From: Tritrichomonas musculus
Lineage: Eukaryota > Parabasalia > Tritrichomonadida > Tritrichomonadidae
Length of the DNA stretch: 64,000 nt
NCBI GenBank assembly: GCA_039105265.1
Contig: JAPFFF010000006.1
Coordinates: 1,922,001-1,986,000 of the forward strand
Reading direction: 5' to 3'
A program made the position numbers and the translations under genes. Below, in pieces: positions 51,140 to 61,777 of this stretch. The notes below the pieces were generated by a model. It did no database searches. It was not told the DNA's origin and worked only from the letters and a program-made list of their open reading frames with translations. Positions within the stretch are counted from its first letter, which is position 1. The number at the start of each line of letters is the position of its first letter.

Positions 51140-51588
51140 AATGCTGTTCATGTTGAATTATTTTATTAAATAAAAATTAAGGTTAGGTATATAATGATTT
51201 CATTTATTAAGTTCTTCTTTTCTCAATCTTAATTTGCTGCTTAAATGATTCTTTGACGTTAATTAGCATATATAAAATTTGAATATCATTGATTAATCAA
51301 GAAATTGAGTTACAATAAAAAACTTAGTTAGAGAAAAAGAAAAATGCATTTCCCTGATTTACTAATTTAGAATTTTTAAATAAAAAGTTTAAGTGAAACG
51401 AAAAATATCAAATTAGGTGAATTAAAACTATTGAATTCGAGAAATTAACGTCCGTAAAATATACATAACCATTTATACATTGAAATCAAATCATAATTGT
51501 GAAGATCAATTCAATTTTTTGATGAATTCATATTTTATAATATTCTAAACGGTTTTTAAATTTTATTTATAAGCAAAATCAAAAATAA
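51140..51588. other. intergenic spacer
   Basis: 449 bp of AT-rich DNA between two plus-strand genes. TTCAATTTTTTGATG lies about 80 bases before the next ATG. Nothing else seen. Confidence 0.5.
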
Positions 51589-54500
51589 ATGACTGAACTC
51601 GACAAAAATGACCTCTCTAAAATCATTAATAGCTATATTGGAGGGAGGCCCTTCCAGTCGCTTTCGAATATTTTAAAAAATAGTGGTTTTTATGATCAAA
51701 ATAAAAAAAATACCGCCGATATTATTAATTCTTTTGACGATTCCGAATATAAAAGCTTAAAGAGACATTTTACCAATTTACGTAAATCAGTTATTAGCGA
51801 TATTCACCTACTCGAAGAACAAAATTCATCAAATAACGAAGTTGATTCATTTCTTCGATTTATTTCTTTAATTTTTGATGTTTCTACCATCATTCAAAAG
51901 CGTGATGAACAAACAATTGATAACCTCAAAGAGGCAAATGATACCAAAAAATCATCTACAAGCTCCCAACAAAAATCTAAAGGGGAATCTGATTCACACT
52001 CGAAATCAACTAATGATCAAGCCGAAACTATATCAAAACTGAAAAAGAAACTATCAAAAGCCAATGAGCAAATCACTTTCTTAAAAACTCAAATTAAGTC
52101 AGCTAAAGAAGAAGGCAAAAGTGAAGTTATTCAAGACCTGACAGATCATTATCATCTCAGCCAAAATTCAGGAAATGACATACATTCACTTATAAGCAAT
52201 CTTGACAATTGCATTGAAGCCAACAACTCTACAGCGCAATCAGAGTCAGGCGAAAGCCTAAGTGATGATGCAAGTGTTGTTAAAAAGATTGTTAAATCAT
52301 TTGATTTACCCCCTGATACAACTCCTAAGAACATTGTTTCAGAATTACAGCAAAAATTAGTAGAAATGGTTAAAATCAATGCTGAAATGAACAATCAAAA
52401 AGATGATCGTGAAAACTGTCCTATTGGACCAACTGATGATCCAAGCGACCCATCTATTTTAAGAAGCCAACTCGTAGCCACAGTCAATAGCCTTCGATCT
52501 GAATTAGATCACTTGAAATGTGATGTAGCTGAACAAGATGAAGTTCTTCAAGTTTTCTGTAACATACCTCTTAAACCAGATCAAGCAGATAGCATTGTTC
52601 AAGAAGCTGAAAACAATGAGAAAAGCTTTATACAAAAAGTTCGAGATATTGTTTCTATATTAGCAATTCAAATATTCCAAAGTGAAGATACAGAAGTACT
52701 GAACACTAGACTCCTTTCCTTAGTTGCTGGTCTCTTCCAATTCATCAATGCGATCGGAACAAGCAAAGCAGCATACACATCTCTCTATCCAGAATGCCCA
52801 TTTGATGAAATGAGGCCTGTCATTCTTTCACAAGCTGAACGCGTTCATCTCTTCTTGTGTGAAAATGGTCATGCCTTCACACAAGATCAAAAATCTCTTT
52901 TCGAAGAATTAATCACAAATAATAATTATTACCCACTCAAAGGAATTGATGCCAATTCTATTAGTTCAATGAACCTTCTCACTCATGTTAAGAACTATTT
53001 GAACGAATATACACGAAAGCCATCATCAGTTGAAGGCCAAGTCTTATATGTTATTGCATTAGAAGCTGTTTGTGCATGTGATATCTTACAAAGATACTCA
53101 GATACAGTGAAAAATGCATGCACAAGACAAATCCAAGAGGCTAAGCAGCTCAAAAATTATTCAGTACAACTTGAGAAATCAATTGAAGATCAACAGGTTT
53201 ACATTCAAGGAATGAGCATGATGCAAAACGAAGAAAAGAACAACACTCAAGAAGAAAATGATGAGTATTTTGATAACGATAAAGATAGTTTTAATAATAG
53301 TCTGAATAACAACAGAAGTCGTGAGGACAGTAGAAACTACGATAATAATCAAAGCTACGAAAACACCAACAACAGCCGAGAAAATACAAATGAAAGTAAT
53401 AATAATCGTAGAAGACGCGACCATAACAGAAGCAATGAAAACAGCCGAAACAAAGACAGCAACAGTAAAAATAGTGATGATAAAAACAATGACGGCGCTG
53501 TTAAAAACCGTGATGTTAAGAACAATGATAAAGCCGACAAGGATCTGAATAAAGTTCGATCTATTCTCAGAAAGGGATTAACCGACCATGATCATGAACG
53601 TAAAAACAATGAGGGTAACGAAGAGAATAATTGCAATTGCATTGAATCAATCTTAGAAGCACTTGATCATTTGAATCAAGAAGAAGTTGAAATTGTACCT
53701 GATGACCGATATATTCAATCCCTCCAAACACAACTTCGAGATGCTAAAGCAGAAAACAAAGAATGGAAGAAGAAGAATGATGATTTAATCAAAGATACTC
53801 ATAATGATATTGCTAATGTACAAGCACAAGTTTCAAAGATGAATGAAACCATGAACAAACGAATTGAGCTTAAGAAGGCTCAAAATCAAAAACTTGTTAA
53901 AGCTCTCAAAGATGCCAAACAGAATATGGATAAACTTGTCAAGAAGAACAAAGAACTTCAACAAAAGCTAAGTTCAGCTGGAAGCCAAGAAGGTGAAGAA
54001 TCCTCGAGACAGATTGCCGATGAGATTCAAAAGAACTTTGACGAAACCAAGAAAGACTATGAAAATATTCTTTCACAAATGAAGGCTAGCATTGAAAACA
54101 AACAGAAAGAAATTGATTCATTGAAAGAATCACAAGATTCCCTTCAACAACAACTGGAAGAAGAGAAACAAAAGAATGCCACTTTAAGCAAACAAGTCAA
54201 GCAAGCTGAAAAATCTGTTAAAGAGAAAATCGAGAAATATAAGAAGAAAGAAGCCAAAGCAATTGATCAAGCATCACTACTCTCAGAAAAGTATCAAGAA
54301 ATCCACAGAGACCTGGAAATTCTTGAAAATGAGAAGAAGATTATGCAAGACAAGTACCAAAACATTGAAAATGAAAAAGCTTTAATTCAATCATCATTGA
54401 AGAATTACAGTGAAACTCTTGAAGAATTTGAAAAGCTTCGAAAATCACATGATCAACTTCTTAATGAAAAGAAAACAGAGAATCAACAATTTTTGTCCAA

Positions 54501-55386
54501 GGTAGCAGCACTTTTCCCAACATATGCAGATCTATCAGTAACAATTTCCAAAGAAAGCATTCTTGACATTCTCGAAAACGTCAGAGAAGATCTAGAAACC
54601 ATTCCACAATATCAAACAAAAGTAGGTACCAAAGATGACATTATACAAAAAGTTAAAGAGTCATTAAATATTGAAAGTGATGATTCTATCGTCGAAAAAT
54701 TGAATGCTTTGATTAAATCTAATAATGAAATGGATCAAAGCAATCGTTTAATGTACTCCGAATTAAAGGCTTCTCAAGATTCCCGTATCAACTTATTAGA
54801 GTTACAAGATTGGCTAATTAGAATGTATGTTTTGGTAACTGGAGGAGTTTGTCAAGATGTCACAACACGTGAGATGCAACATGCCATTGAAGACAATATA
54901 ACATCCAAATATGAAAATTTAATCTTATCAAGAAAGAATGCTTTACTCAAAGCTGAGAAAAAGTTACTGAAATCTAAAACTTTCACTAAAATTAATAGCG
55001 AATTTGAAAATGAAATCGAAAATGAAAAAGAAAATGAACAGCCGAAAAATTATGAAGAAGAAGAGGAAGAAGATGCCAATCAAAGCAGCACCGAAATCGA
55101 AATAGATAACTTGCCAAAACAAAATAAGACGAAAAATAATAAAAATGTCAGTTTGAATAAGAAGAAAAAGAAAAAAGATAAAAGAAATTATTCATTCAGA
55201 CATTTGCTCATAATGGCAATGCTGATCTGTAAAGCAAAAAGACTCTCTGGTAATGGAGAAGGTGGTCCCTATGGTTTGGATATCGGCGATACTAATAATA
55301 ATAATAAAGATGGAAGACAATATTCTACTTCATTCAGTCCGATTTCAAAACCAACGAGTAACAACTATGTTTTTGGTCTTGATTAA
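51589..55386 (+). CDS. large coiled-coil protein
   Basis: A 1265-residue protein. The N-terminal 100 residues form a helical domain (SKIINSYIGGRPFQSLSNIL). Coiled coil follows at about 140-200 and 300-340. A folded helical region spans 340-540. Residues 550-690 are very rich in Asn, Arg, Asp and Ser. A long coiled coil spans about 710-1000 (KELQQKLSSAGSQEG, QQQLEEEKQKNATL). The C-terminal part is acidic then basic and has a short hydrophobic segment HLLIMAMLICKAKRL near 1204. No motor or catalytic domain. It is probably a cytoskeletal or basal-body scaffold, inferred from structure only. The stop is TAA. Confidence 0.75.
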   Translation: MTELDKNDLSKIINSYIGGRPFQSLSNILKNSGFYDQNKKNTADIINSFDDSEYKSLKRHFTNLRKSVISDIHLLEEQNSSNNEVDSFLRFISLIFDVSTIIQKRDEQTIDNLKEANDTKKSSTSSQQKSKGESDSHSKSTNDQAETISKLKKKLSKANEQITFLKTQIKSAKEEGKSEVIQDLTDHYHLSQNSGNDIHSLISNLDNCIEANNSTAQSESGESLSDDASVVKKIVKSFDLPPDTTPKNIVSELQQKLVEMVKINAEMNNQKDDRENCPIGPTDDPSDPSILRSQLVATVNSLRSELDHLKCDVAEQDEVLQVFCNIPLKPDQADSIVQEAENNEKSFIQKVRDIVSILAIQIFQSEDTEVLNTRLLSLVAGLFQFINAIGTSKAAYTSLYPECPFDEMRPVILSQAERVHLFLCENGHAFTQDQKSLFEELITNNNYYPLKGIDANSISSMNLLTHVKNYLNEYTRKPSSVEGQVLYVIALEAVCACDILQRYSDTVKNACTRQIQEAKQLKNYSVQLEKSIEDQQVYIQGMSMMQNEEKNNTQEENDEYFDNDKDSFNNSLNNNRSREDSRNYDNNQSYENTNNSRENTNESNNNRRRRDHNRSNENSRNKDSNSKNSDDKNNDGAVKNRDVKNNDKADKDLNKVRSILRKGLTDHDHERKNNEGNEENNCNCIESILEALDHLNQEEVEIVPDDRYIQSLQTQLRDAKAENKEWKKKNDDLIKDTHNDIANVQAQVSKMNETMNKRIELKKAQNQKLVKALKDAKQNMDKLVKKNKELQQKLSSAGSQEGEESSRQIADEIQKNFDETKKDYENILSQMKASIENKQKEIDSLKESQDSLQQQLEEEKQKNATLSKQVKQAEKSVKEKIEKYKKKEAKAIDQASLLSEKYQEIHRDLEILENEKKIMQDKYQNIENEKALIQSSLKNYSETLEEFEKLRKSHDQLLNEKKTENQQFLSKVAALFPTYADLSVTISKESILDILENVREDLETIPQYQTKVGTKDDIIQKVKESLNIESDDSIVEKLNALIKSNNEMDQSNRLMYSELKASQDSRINLLELQDWLIRMYVLVTGGVCQDVTTREMQHAIEDNITSKYENLILSRKNALLKAEKKLLKSKTFTKINSEFENEIENEKENEQPKNYEEEEEEDANQSSTEIEIDNLPKQNKTKNNKNVSLNKKKKKKDKRNYSFRHLLIMAMLICKAKRLSGNGEGGPYGLDIGDTNNNNKDGRQYSTSFSPISKPTSNNYVFGLD

Positions 55387-56138
55387 ATATTAATTTTTTT
55401 TTGATCTTTTAATATTTTATATTTTTTTATTTGATCAAGTTATTAACAACAAATTAAATGAAAAAGAAAAACAGAATTTAATATTATTCAAGAAAAAAAC
55501 GGCTAGGCTTGTTATATCTTGATAATTGATATCAATTATCAGTACTTTTTTTATCAAAAAAAGTTTTGATATCTAGAAATATGATGTAAATGCTGTTTTA
55601 TAATTAATTACTATCGAATGAAAAGGATTTCTAATCAAATATGAAATTTAAAAAATATATCAAAAAAATAATAAATAGCTCACTCAACAAATAATATGTA
55701 CACTTTAATTTGGAAATTAAAATCTATTCATTTTATTCATTTTTTTTTATTCAAACAAATACAAAATATGGATAATGAACAAAAATCTTAATCAAATTTT
55801 AAAAATGCAATTTTTTCCAAATAGAACAAAAATGAATAAAAATAAACATTTAAATCGATTATTTTATGCACAAATGAGTTGTTTGATATCAATTTATCTC
55901 ATTATTTTTTTAATTACTATTTAAAAGATCATTAATTTTATGGAAAAAAACATCAAATAGTAATTAATAATCACGATTAATTTTTTTATTAACTGTACAT
56001 TTGATTTATTAAATTTGAAATCAAATATAGGTAGTCTTTGAAATCAAAGACATCAAAAAAGTTCGAGACATAGATATAATAATGTGACTTTTTCATCACA
56101 ACGATTGTAGACTTTGAAAAAATAAAAATGACTTTTTG
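55387..56138. other. AT-rich spacer
   Basis: 3' flank of the coiled-coil gene. No gene or repeat beyond simple AT-rich sequence. Confidence 0.5.
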
Positions 56139-56390
56139 AGATATACTTTTTATACTTTCGGATTATTTTGATGACTTTTAATCACGACTTTTTAGACTTA
56201 TCAAAATTTTAACGATTTTTTCATCACGACTTTTTAGACTTATCAAAATTTTGATGACTTTTTCATCACGACTTTTTAGACTTATCAAAATTTTGATGAC
56301 TTTTTCATCACGACTTTTTAGGCTTATGTATATTTCAGTGATTTTTTAATCACACACTTTTAGACTTAGAATAATTATACTTGACATTTT
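56139..56390. repeat. 42-bp minisatellite
   Basis: ATCACGACTTTTTAGACTTA starts at 56181, 56223, 56265 and 56307, exactly 42 bases apart, with degenerate copies before and after (near 56139 and at 56349). Each unit also carries CAAAATTTTGATGACTTTTT. The central copies are nearly identical, so the expansion is recent. Confidence 0.88.
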
Positions 56391-56867
56391 CATCAATCAA
56401 GTTCGAGTCTACCTAAAAGCTATTTTAAAAACGATACTTCACTTTCCAACGTGTTTTTATAGAAATTCTATTAAAAAGTTGAACTTTTTAAATAATGAAG
56501 GAATAACTTTATAAACCTTGTTTTTTTTATTTGCACCTCCTATTCAAAATAAACTATATTTTCTTCATTAATAAATAGGTTTCAAAAAGAATGTATGCAT
56601 AATTTAAATAATTTATATAATGTCGTATATTATTTATAATTTTAAAATAAATATAAATGGGTGGATGTCATATTTGTTTCCTACAGTTCTTGTGAAACCA
56701 AAAACAGAAGGATATAAATTAATAAAAATAGGATGCGAAACATATTGAATTTTCATATTTTGAATCATCATCACAAAATTTTTATTTATTGTTTATATCA
56801 AATGTTATGAATGAATAAATAGCTTTAATAACAAGCGTTATTATTATATGAGCAAAAATGCACACAA
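56391..56867. other. AT-rich spacer
   Basis: No supported gene. The upstream part of the next pseudogene has no start codon here. Confidence 0.5.
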
Positions 56868-58323
56868 TTGGATCCAAAGACGCCATTGAATGATTTATTC
56901 AATATTTTCTATGACGTAAAATTTTTTGTGAACTTGAAAAAGGCAGACATCATTAGTTACCACCGTTCCTACATTCGGCATCCAATCAACTTCAAGGATT
57001 TGAGCTTGGAAGGAAGGAAATCTGATAAATATCCGGGTGGAATGTTGAACATCATCAAGTTTGTCGAGTTCAAGGCAGACATCATTCAGCAAAGCGGCCT
57101 CCCTTTCATTCTAGCAAATGAGACGGAGTTTGATGTGATGCTGAGTATTGATCGTCTTTTTGTCACAGCAATTCTGAAGCAAGGAATGGTAATGAAAATC
57201 CACTCAGAATCGATTTCAATGGTGACAGACGTGCTCTTCTCAAATCATCTTAAAATTGAACTCTTTTTCGACGACGAAGACTTCGTTGAATACATCTCTC
57301 GCAGACAGAAAGAAAAGAGCAAAAAGAAGAAAAGTATCGAAAAAGACAGGAAAAGAAGATTGAGTCTGACCCCAAAAGCAGAATCAGAAGCAATTTACAA
57401 ATGATCCAAACAACATAGAAAATTCAAATAATTCAGAACCCAATTCAAACTCAAATTTCAATGAACCAGAAAATTCAAATAACAATTCAAATGGTCAGAA
57501 TAATTCTAATGACAATTCAAACACTCAGAATATTTTGAATGATGATTCAAAAAATTCTAAGAGCGACTCAATTATTCAGAAAACTTTGAATGCCAATTCA
57601 AAAAAAATCAAATGAAGCCACTCAGAATACAAATCAAGAAAAATCAAGGTCGATATTCAAAACACTGAGACCATGGGCAAATTCAAATTCAGGATCAAAA
57701 CAAAAATTGAATCCGATTCCAAATCCGGCACCAAATAATGAAATCATTCCATTTACAAGGCAATTTGGTGTCCTGATATACAGTTGCATAAAGATTGATC
57801 TTCTAGACACGAACTTCAATCAGATTGCAACTCTGAAAACGAATGAGATTTCATACAAATATGTCTCCACGCAAAACATGACAGAGAAGAATGTCCATCT
57901 AAAGAATTTGATGCTTTTGCATCAAGCATTTATAGTGGTGAAATCAAAAACTTGTTTGATCAAACAAAGAAAACGCAATTGTTAACAAATAATGACGACA
58001 ATACATTCGTCATGATTGATTTCAAAGATAAAAAGATCAATCTTACGAAATATTATCTTTCTGTTCCATCATCGTATAGCGGCAATCGACCAAAATCATG
58101 GGAAATTCAAGGCTCTAACAATAACGAAGAATGGGAGGTCCTTGATAAAAAGCAGAATTGCTTTAATCTATCTAGTGATGAATCATATAACACATTTACA
58201 TGCCAAAATGTAAATAAGCAGTACTATCGATACATTCGTATTGCTAATATAACCAACAAGGATAATAACCATTCTTTGGTTTTATCTGAAATTGAATTAT
58301 ACGGCTCAGTCATTACTAAATAA
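56868..58323 (+). pseudogene. F5/8-type C (discoidin-like) protein gene, broken by frameshifts
   Basis: Four pieces in order make one trichomonad-type gene. Piece one (to TGA 57402) is a 178-codon N-terminal domain with no in-frame ATG at its beginning. Piece two is an Asn/Ser-rich spacer in another frame (57400-57615). Piece three, after a shift in the A-run at 57600-57607, runs to 57985. Piece four (from about 57925 to TAA 58321) is an F5/8-type C domain with TKYYLSVPSSYSGNRPKSWE and YYRYIRIANI. Such domains bind sugars or lipids. Missing start plus three frameshifts make it non-functional unless the assembly is in error. Confidence 0.8.
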
Positions 58324-59103
58324 TTTTTAAATTTTAAATTTTTAATTTTATAAAAAGTTAATTAAACCAACTTGCTTTTCTTTTCTTTTTCTTTTCTTTT
58401 CTTTGCTTTTTTTTTCAGACATCATAATTAGAGAATGATCACTCAAGCCAAAAAAATCATAAACATGGAAACTCAATTCTCTGATAATAAGAGAATTGAT
58501 GAACAGATGAATCATTTTATGAGAAATATTTACGTATTTTTCTAACAGTTTGCGTTTTATCGTTATCTTTTTAACCCTAGATATGCAACTTTTTGAGCGA
58601 AGTATTGTATATTAGATGAATTAACATATTTTGATGTATATTAAATGATTGATTGAATGCTTTACTCGAAAATTTAAAACATATCGTAAATATTGCTCAG
58701 AAAACAAAATGATTCTAGTAGAGAGTCTTTCAAAATAAATTCAAACATACTTTTTTTATTTGTCCACTTTATACATAAAATAAATTACCAAAATCATATA
58801 TTCATGGCGCTATTTTAATTTTAATTACCTAGCATATAATTGTACATGCAATATGCATTAGAAAAGATAAGACCAAGAATTAATAAGATTGAGAAAAAGT
58901 GGAATGAAATCGGAAAAGTTTTGTAAAATCGGTATAAGAATTAAAATATCTGACATAAGGAATAGAATGATTCGCTTAAGATTCTGATAGAGTATAAAAG
59001 ATTAGTTTAAAATTGAATAAAAGCGACCAAATTAAATTTGTCATTTTTATCAAAAGTATTCTCATCTATGGAGAAACTCTTAATAAATATGCAAAAGAAA
59101 TAT
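58324..59103. other. spacer with polypyrimidine tract
   Basis: A CTTTT-type microsatellite lies at about 58376-58420, ending TTTTTTTTTCAG. The rest is AT-rich without a gene. Confidence 0.5.
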
Positions 59104-59564
59104 AAAAATTGTTGAACTTTTATTATCACATCCAAATATTGATGCTAATTTGAAACCAATTTTTATTATACACTTTTTAATCTCGTTATTATCGAGAACA
59201 AAAGAAAATTTTAACATTTTCACTTTTTTATTAAATTATTAATCAATTTTTGTTTAATTATACTCCATTGCATTTTGCAGTTCTCGAACAAAAAATAGAT
59301 ATTATTAAGGCTTTATTGAGACATGATAAAATAGACATAAATGCAACAGATGATGTTTTACTGATTGAATATTTTTTTATATCTAGTTTGGAGTGATGTT
59401 ATTTAACGATTTTATAAGTAATAAATTTATGGAAAAGACCAATTGATTTGGCAAATAATAATATAAACATTTTAAAATTGTTTAATGAATTGAATGATGA
59501 AAATGAAGTTGATCAACTTAATAAAAAATTAATTATAAAATCTCTTGAAAGGTTCACTTTTTGA
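59104..59564 (+). pseudogene. decayed ankyrin-repeat gene, 3' part
   Basis: Ankyrin-like pieces in shifting frames: KIVELLLSHPNIDANLKP at 59104, then TPLHFAVLEQKIDIIKALLR at 59262-59395, then RPIDLANNNINILKLF at about 59430 to TGA at 59562. Stops and frameshifts separate them. The final TGA lies inside the hairpin stem that follows. It is a dead relative of the ankyrin/DUF3447 genes at 60881 and 61778. Confidence 0.7.
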
Positions 59565-59587
59565 GGGCGAAAAGCTCAAAAAGTGAA
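59553..59587. repeat. 13-bp hairpin
   Basis: TTCACTTTTTGAG at 59553-59565 and its exact complement at 59575-59587 with a nine-base loop. It shares the CACTTTTTGAG core with the hairpin at 13664. Confidence 0.85.
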
Positions 59588-59604
59588 AGCAATTCAGAGA
59601 TTTA

Positions 59605-59665
59605 CGAATTACCCGTAACAACTTTTTGAGAGTTGTGCTCTCAAAAAGTTGTTACGGGTAATTCG
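59605..59665. repeat. perfect 28-bp hairpin
   Basis: Bases 59605-59632 (CGAATTACCCGTAACAACTT...) are exactly complementary to 59638-59665, with the loop TTGTG. The inner half again reads ACTTTTTGAGAG. A perfect 28-bp stem should extrude readily or fold in RNA. Confidence 0.9.
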
Positions 59666-59860
59666 AAAATTATAAACATATGTGTGGGTAGACGATCAAA
59701 ATTCGTTAAATTATTTAAAATTTTTATTTATGAAAAATTTTTTTTATTTTATTTTTATATATATAATAATATAAAAAAGCATTTAATTAATAAAAGTTGA
59801 CCAAATTAAGATTTATAATTTTTCAATAGTTATATAAATATTGAAAGAAATTTAAAATCA

Positions 59861-60798
59861 TTTAATATCTTGTTATAGAGCTCCGAATTTATATTAAATA
59901 AATAAATATATAATAGTGATAAATTATATTATACTTATATTTATATTGGGAATGAACTTTTAATCAGCAGTTTTTTAAAAAAAGTTCTGAGAAGTTTCTT
60001 TTTTTATCATATATTTTTAGCAATTCAAAATATTTGAAAATGAAAAAACGATAAATAAGAATCTTTAATATCTTGTTATAGAGCTCCGAATTTATATTAA
60101 ATAAATAAAAATATAATAGTGATAAATTATATTATACTTATATATATATCGGGAATGAACTTTTAATCAGCAGTTTTTTAAAAAAAGTTCTGAGAAGTTT
60201 CTTTTTTTATCATATATTTTTAGCAATTCAAAATATTTGAAAATGAAAAAACGATAAATAAGAATCTTTAATATCTTGTTATAGAGCTCCGAATTTATAT
60301 TAAATAAATAAAAATATAATAGTGATAAATTATATTATACTTATATATATATCGGGAATGAACTTTTAATCAGCAGTTTTTTAAAAAAAGTTCTGAGAAG
60401 TTTCTTTTTTTATCATATATTTTTAGCAATTCAAAATATTTGAAAATGAAAAAACGATAAATAAGAATCTTTAATATCTTGTTATAGAGCTCCGAATTTA
60501 TATTAAATAAATAAAAATATAATAGTGATAAATTATATTATACTTATATTTATATTGGGAATGAACTTTTAATCAGCAGTTTTTTAAAAAAAGTTCTGAG
60601 AAGTTTCTTTTTTTATCATATATTTTTAGCAATTCAAAATATTTGAAAATGAAAAAACGATAAATAAGAATCTTTAATATCTTGTTATAGAGCTCCGAAT
60701 TTATATTAAATAAATAAAAATATAATAGTAATAAATTACATTATATTTATATTTATATTGGGAATGAACTTTTAATCAGCAGTTTTTTTAAAAAAATG
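59861..60798. repeat. 203-bp satellite, four full copies and one partial
   Basis: TTTAATATCTTGTTATAGAG begins at 59861, 60064, 60267, 60470 and 60673, exactly 203 bases apart. The fifth copy stops at about 60798. Copies two and three share TATATATATATCGGG while one and four have TATATTTATATTGGG, and the fifth is the most diverged. No ORF. Confidence 0.95.
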
Positions 60799-60880
60799 CA
60801 TGAAAGCTATTTTGTCACTTTTTATTACTTTATAAAATAAAAATGAGTGAATTCTTGAAAGATCAGATATAATAATATAT

Positions 60881-61243
60881 ATGCATTCTCGAGAACTTGC
60901 CGAATCTTCTTTAATGGAATTCTTGAAAAATTCAGATGATCTTGAAGAAAATTATGAAAATTTAATTCGCATTTTTAATGATTACAAAATTGATGAAAAT
61001 TCGCAAGATTTAAAAGATGTCTTAAATATAATTATTTCTTTTTGAAATAATTATCCTAGAAATCTACTATTTTTTTCATTTTTATTTTTTTCAAAGATTG
61101 AAAAAATTATATTATTTTTTAAGCCAAAAATTATGAAATTCTGGTCAAATATTGAAAAATTCCATATTTTTAGAACCAACAAACGAATTCTTTTATTTGC
61201 GCTCAACGAAAAAATTGTTACACTTGACCAAAAGATATATTGA
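60881..61243 (+). pseudogene. 5' fragment of a DUF3447/ankyrin-type gene with an in-frame TGA
   Basis: ATG 60881 opens a frame with MEFLKNSDDLEENYENLIRI. It meets TGA at 61043-61045 and continues in frame through FFSKIEKIILFF and FRTNKRILLFALNEKIV to TGA at 61241. It parallels the N-terminus of the intact gene at 61778 (FFSKIEQIILDI, FKNNKRLILFLIEEKII), so it is a truncated tandem paralogue. It begins about 80 bases after the satellite. Confidence 0.75.
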
Positions 61244-61777
61244 ATTGTTTTTTTAGCTCCAAAAAATAAACATAATTCTTAACATTTATATTTTTTCTAA
61301 TATAATATATTTATATATTTTTATTTATATTAAATAATTTATAAATATAAGTAGTTCTAAAAGATAAAAATATTTCATAATTAAATTTTTATATTCAAAT
61401 ATTTCAATGATCCTATTCAAAAAATAAAAAAACGATCATTTCTCATTTAAAAATAAAATCGTTGATATATCCCTTATTGCCCATTAAAATATTCTGGTAT
61501 TTATAAAATAATCTAATTACCTCTTAATTAATATAATATATGAATATATAAATAAATGACGGAAGAGAATCCAGTACCCATACATATTTATAAACTTAAT
61601 TGTTTTTGAAATTAATATTTATTGTTTATTGATAATCCCATTCAAATCATGTTTGGTTTGTTTTTATTCTTTGATTGAATTGAAAATGATTTTTCATTGA
61701 TTCCCCACTTTTTGATAACATCCTTTTGAAATGAAAATTTTTAATTCAAAAACATTTAAATTTTCCATCTGCTTAAA
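61244..61777. other. intergenic spacer with promoter
   Basis: AT-rich. AATTCAAAAACATTTAAA about 30 bases before the next ATG matches the TTCAAAAACAT before the gene at 49499, a likely shared initiator. Confidence 0.5.
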
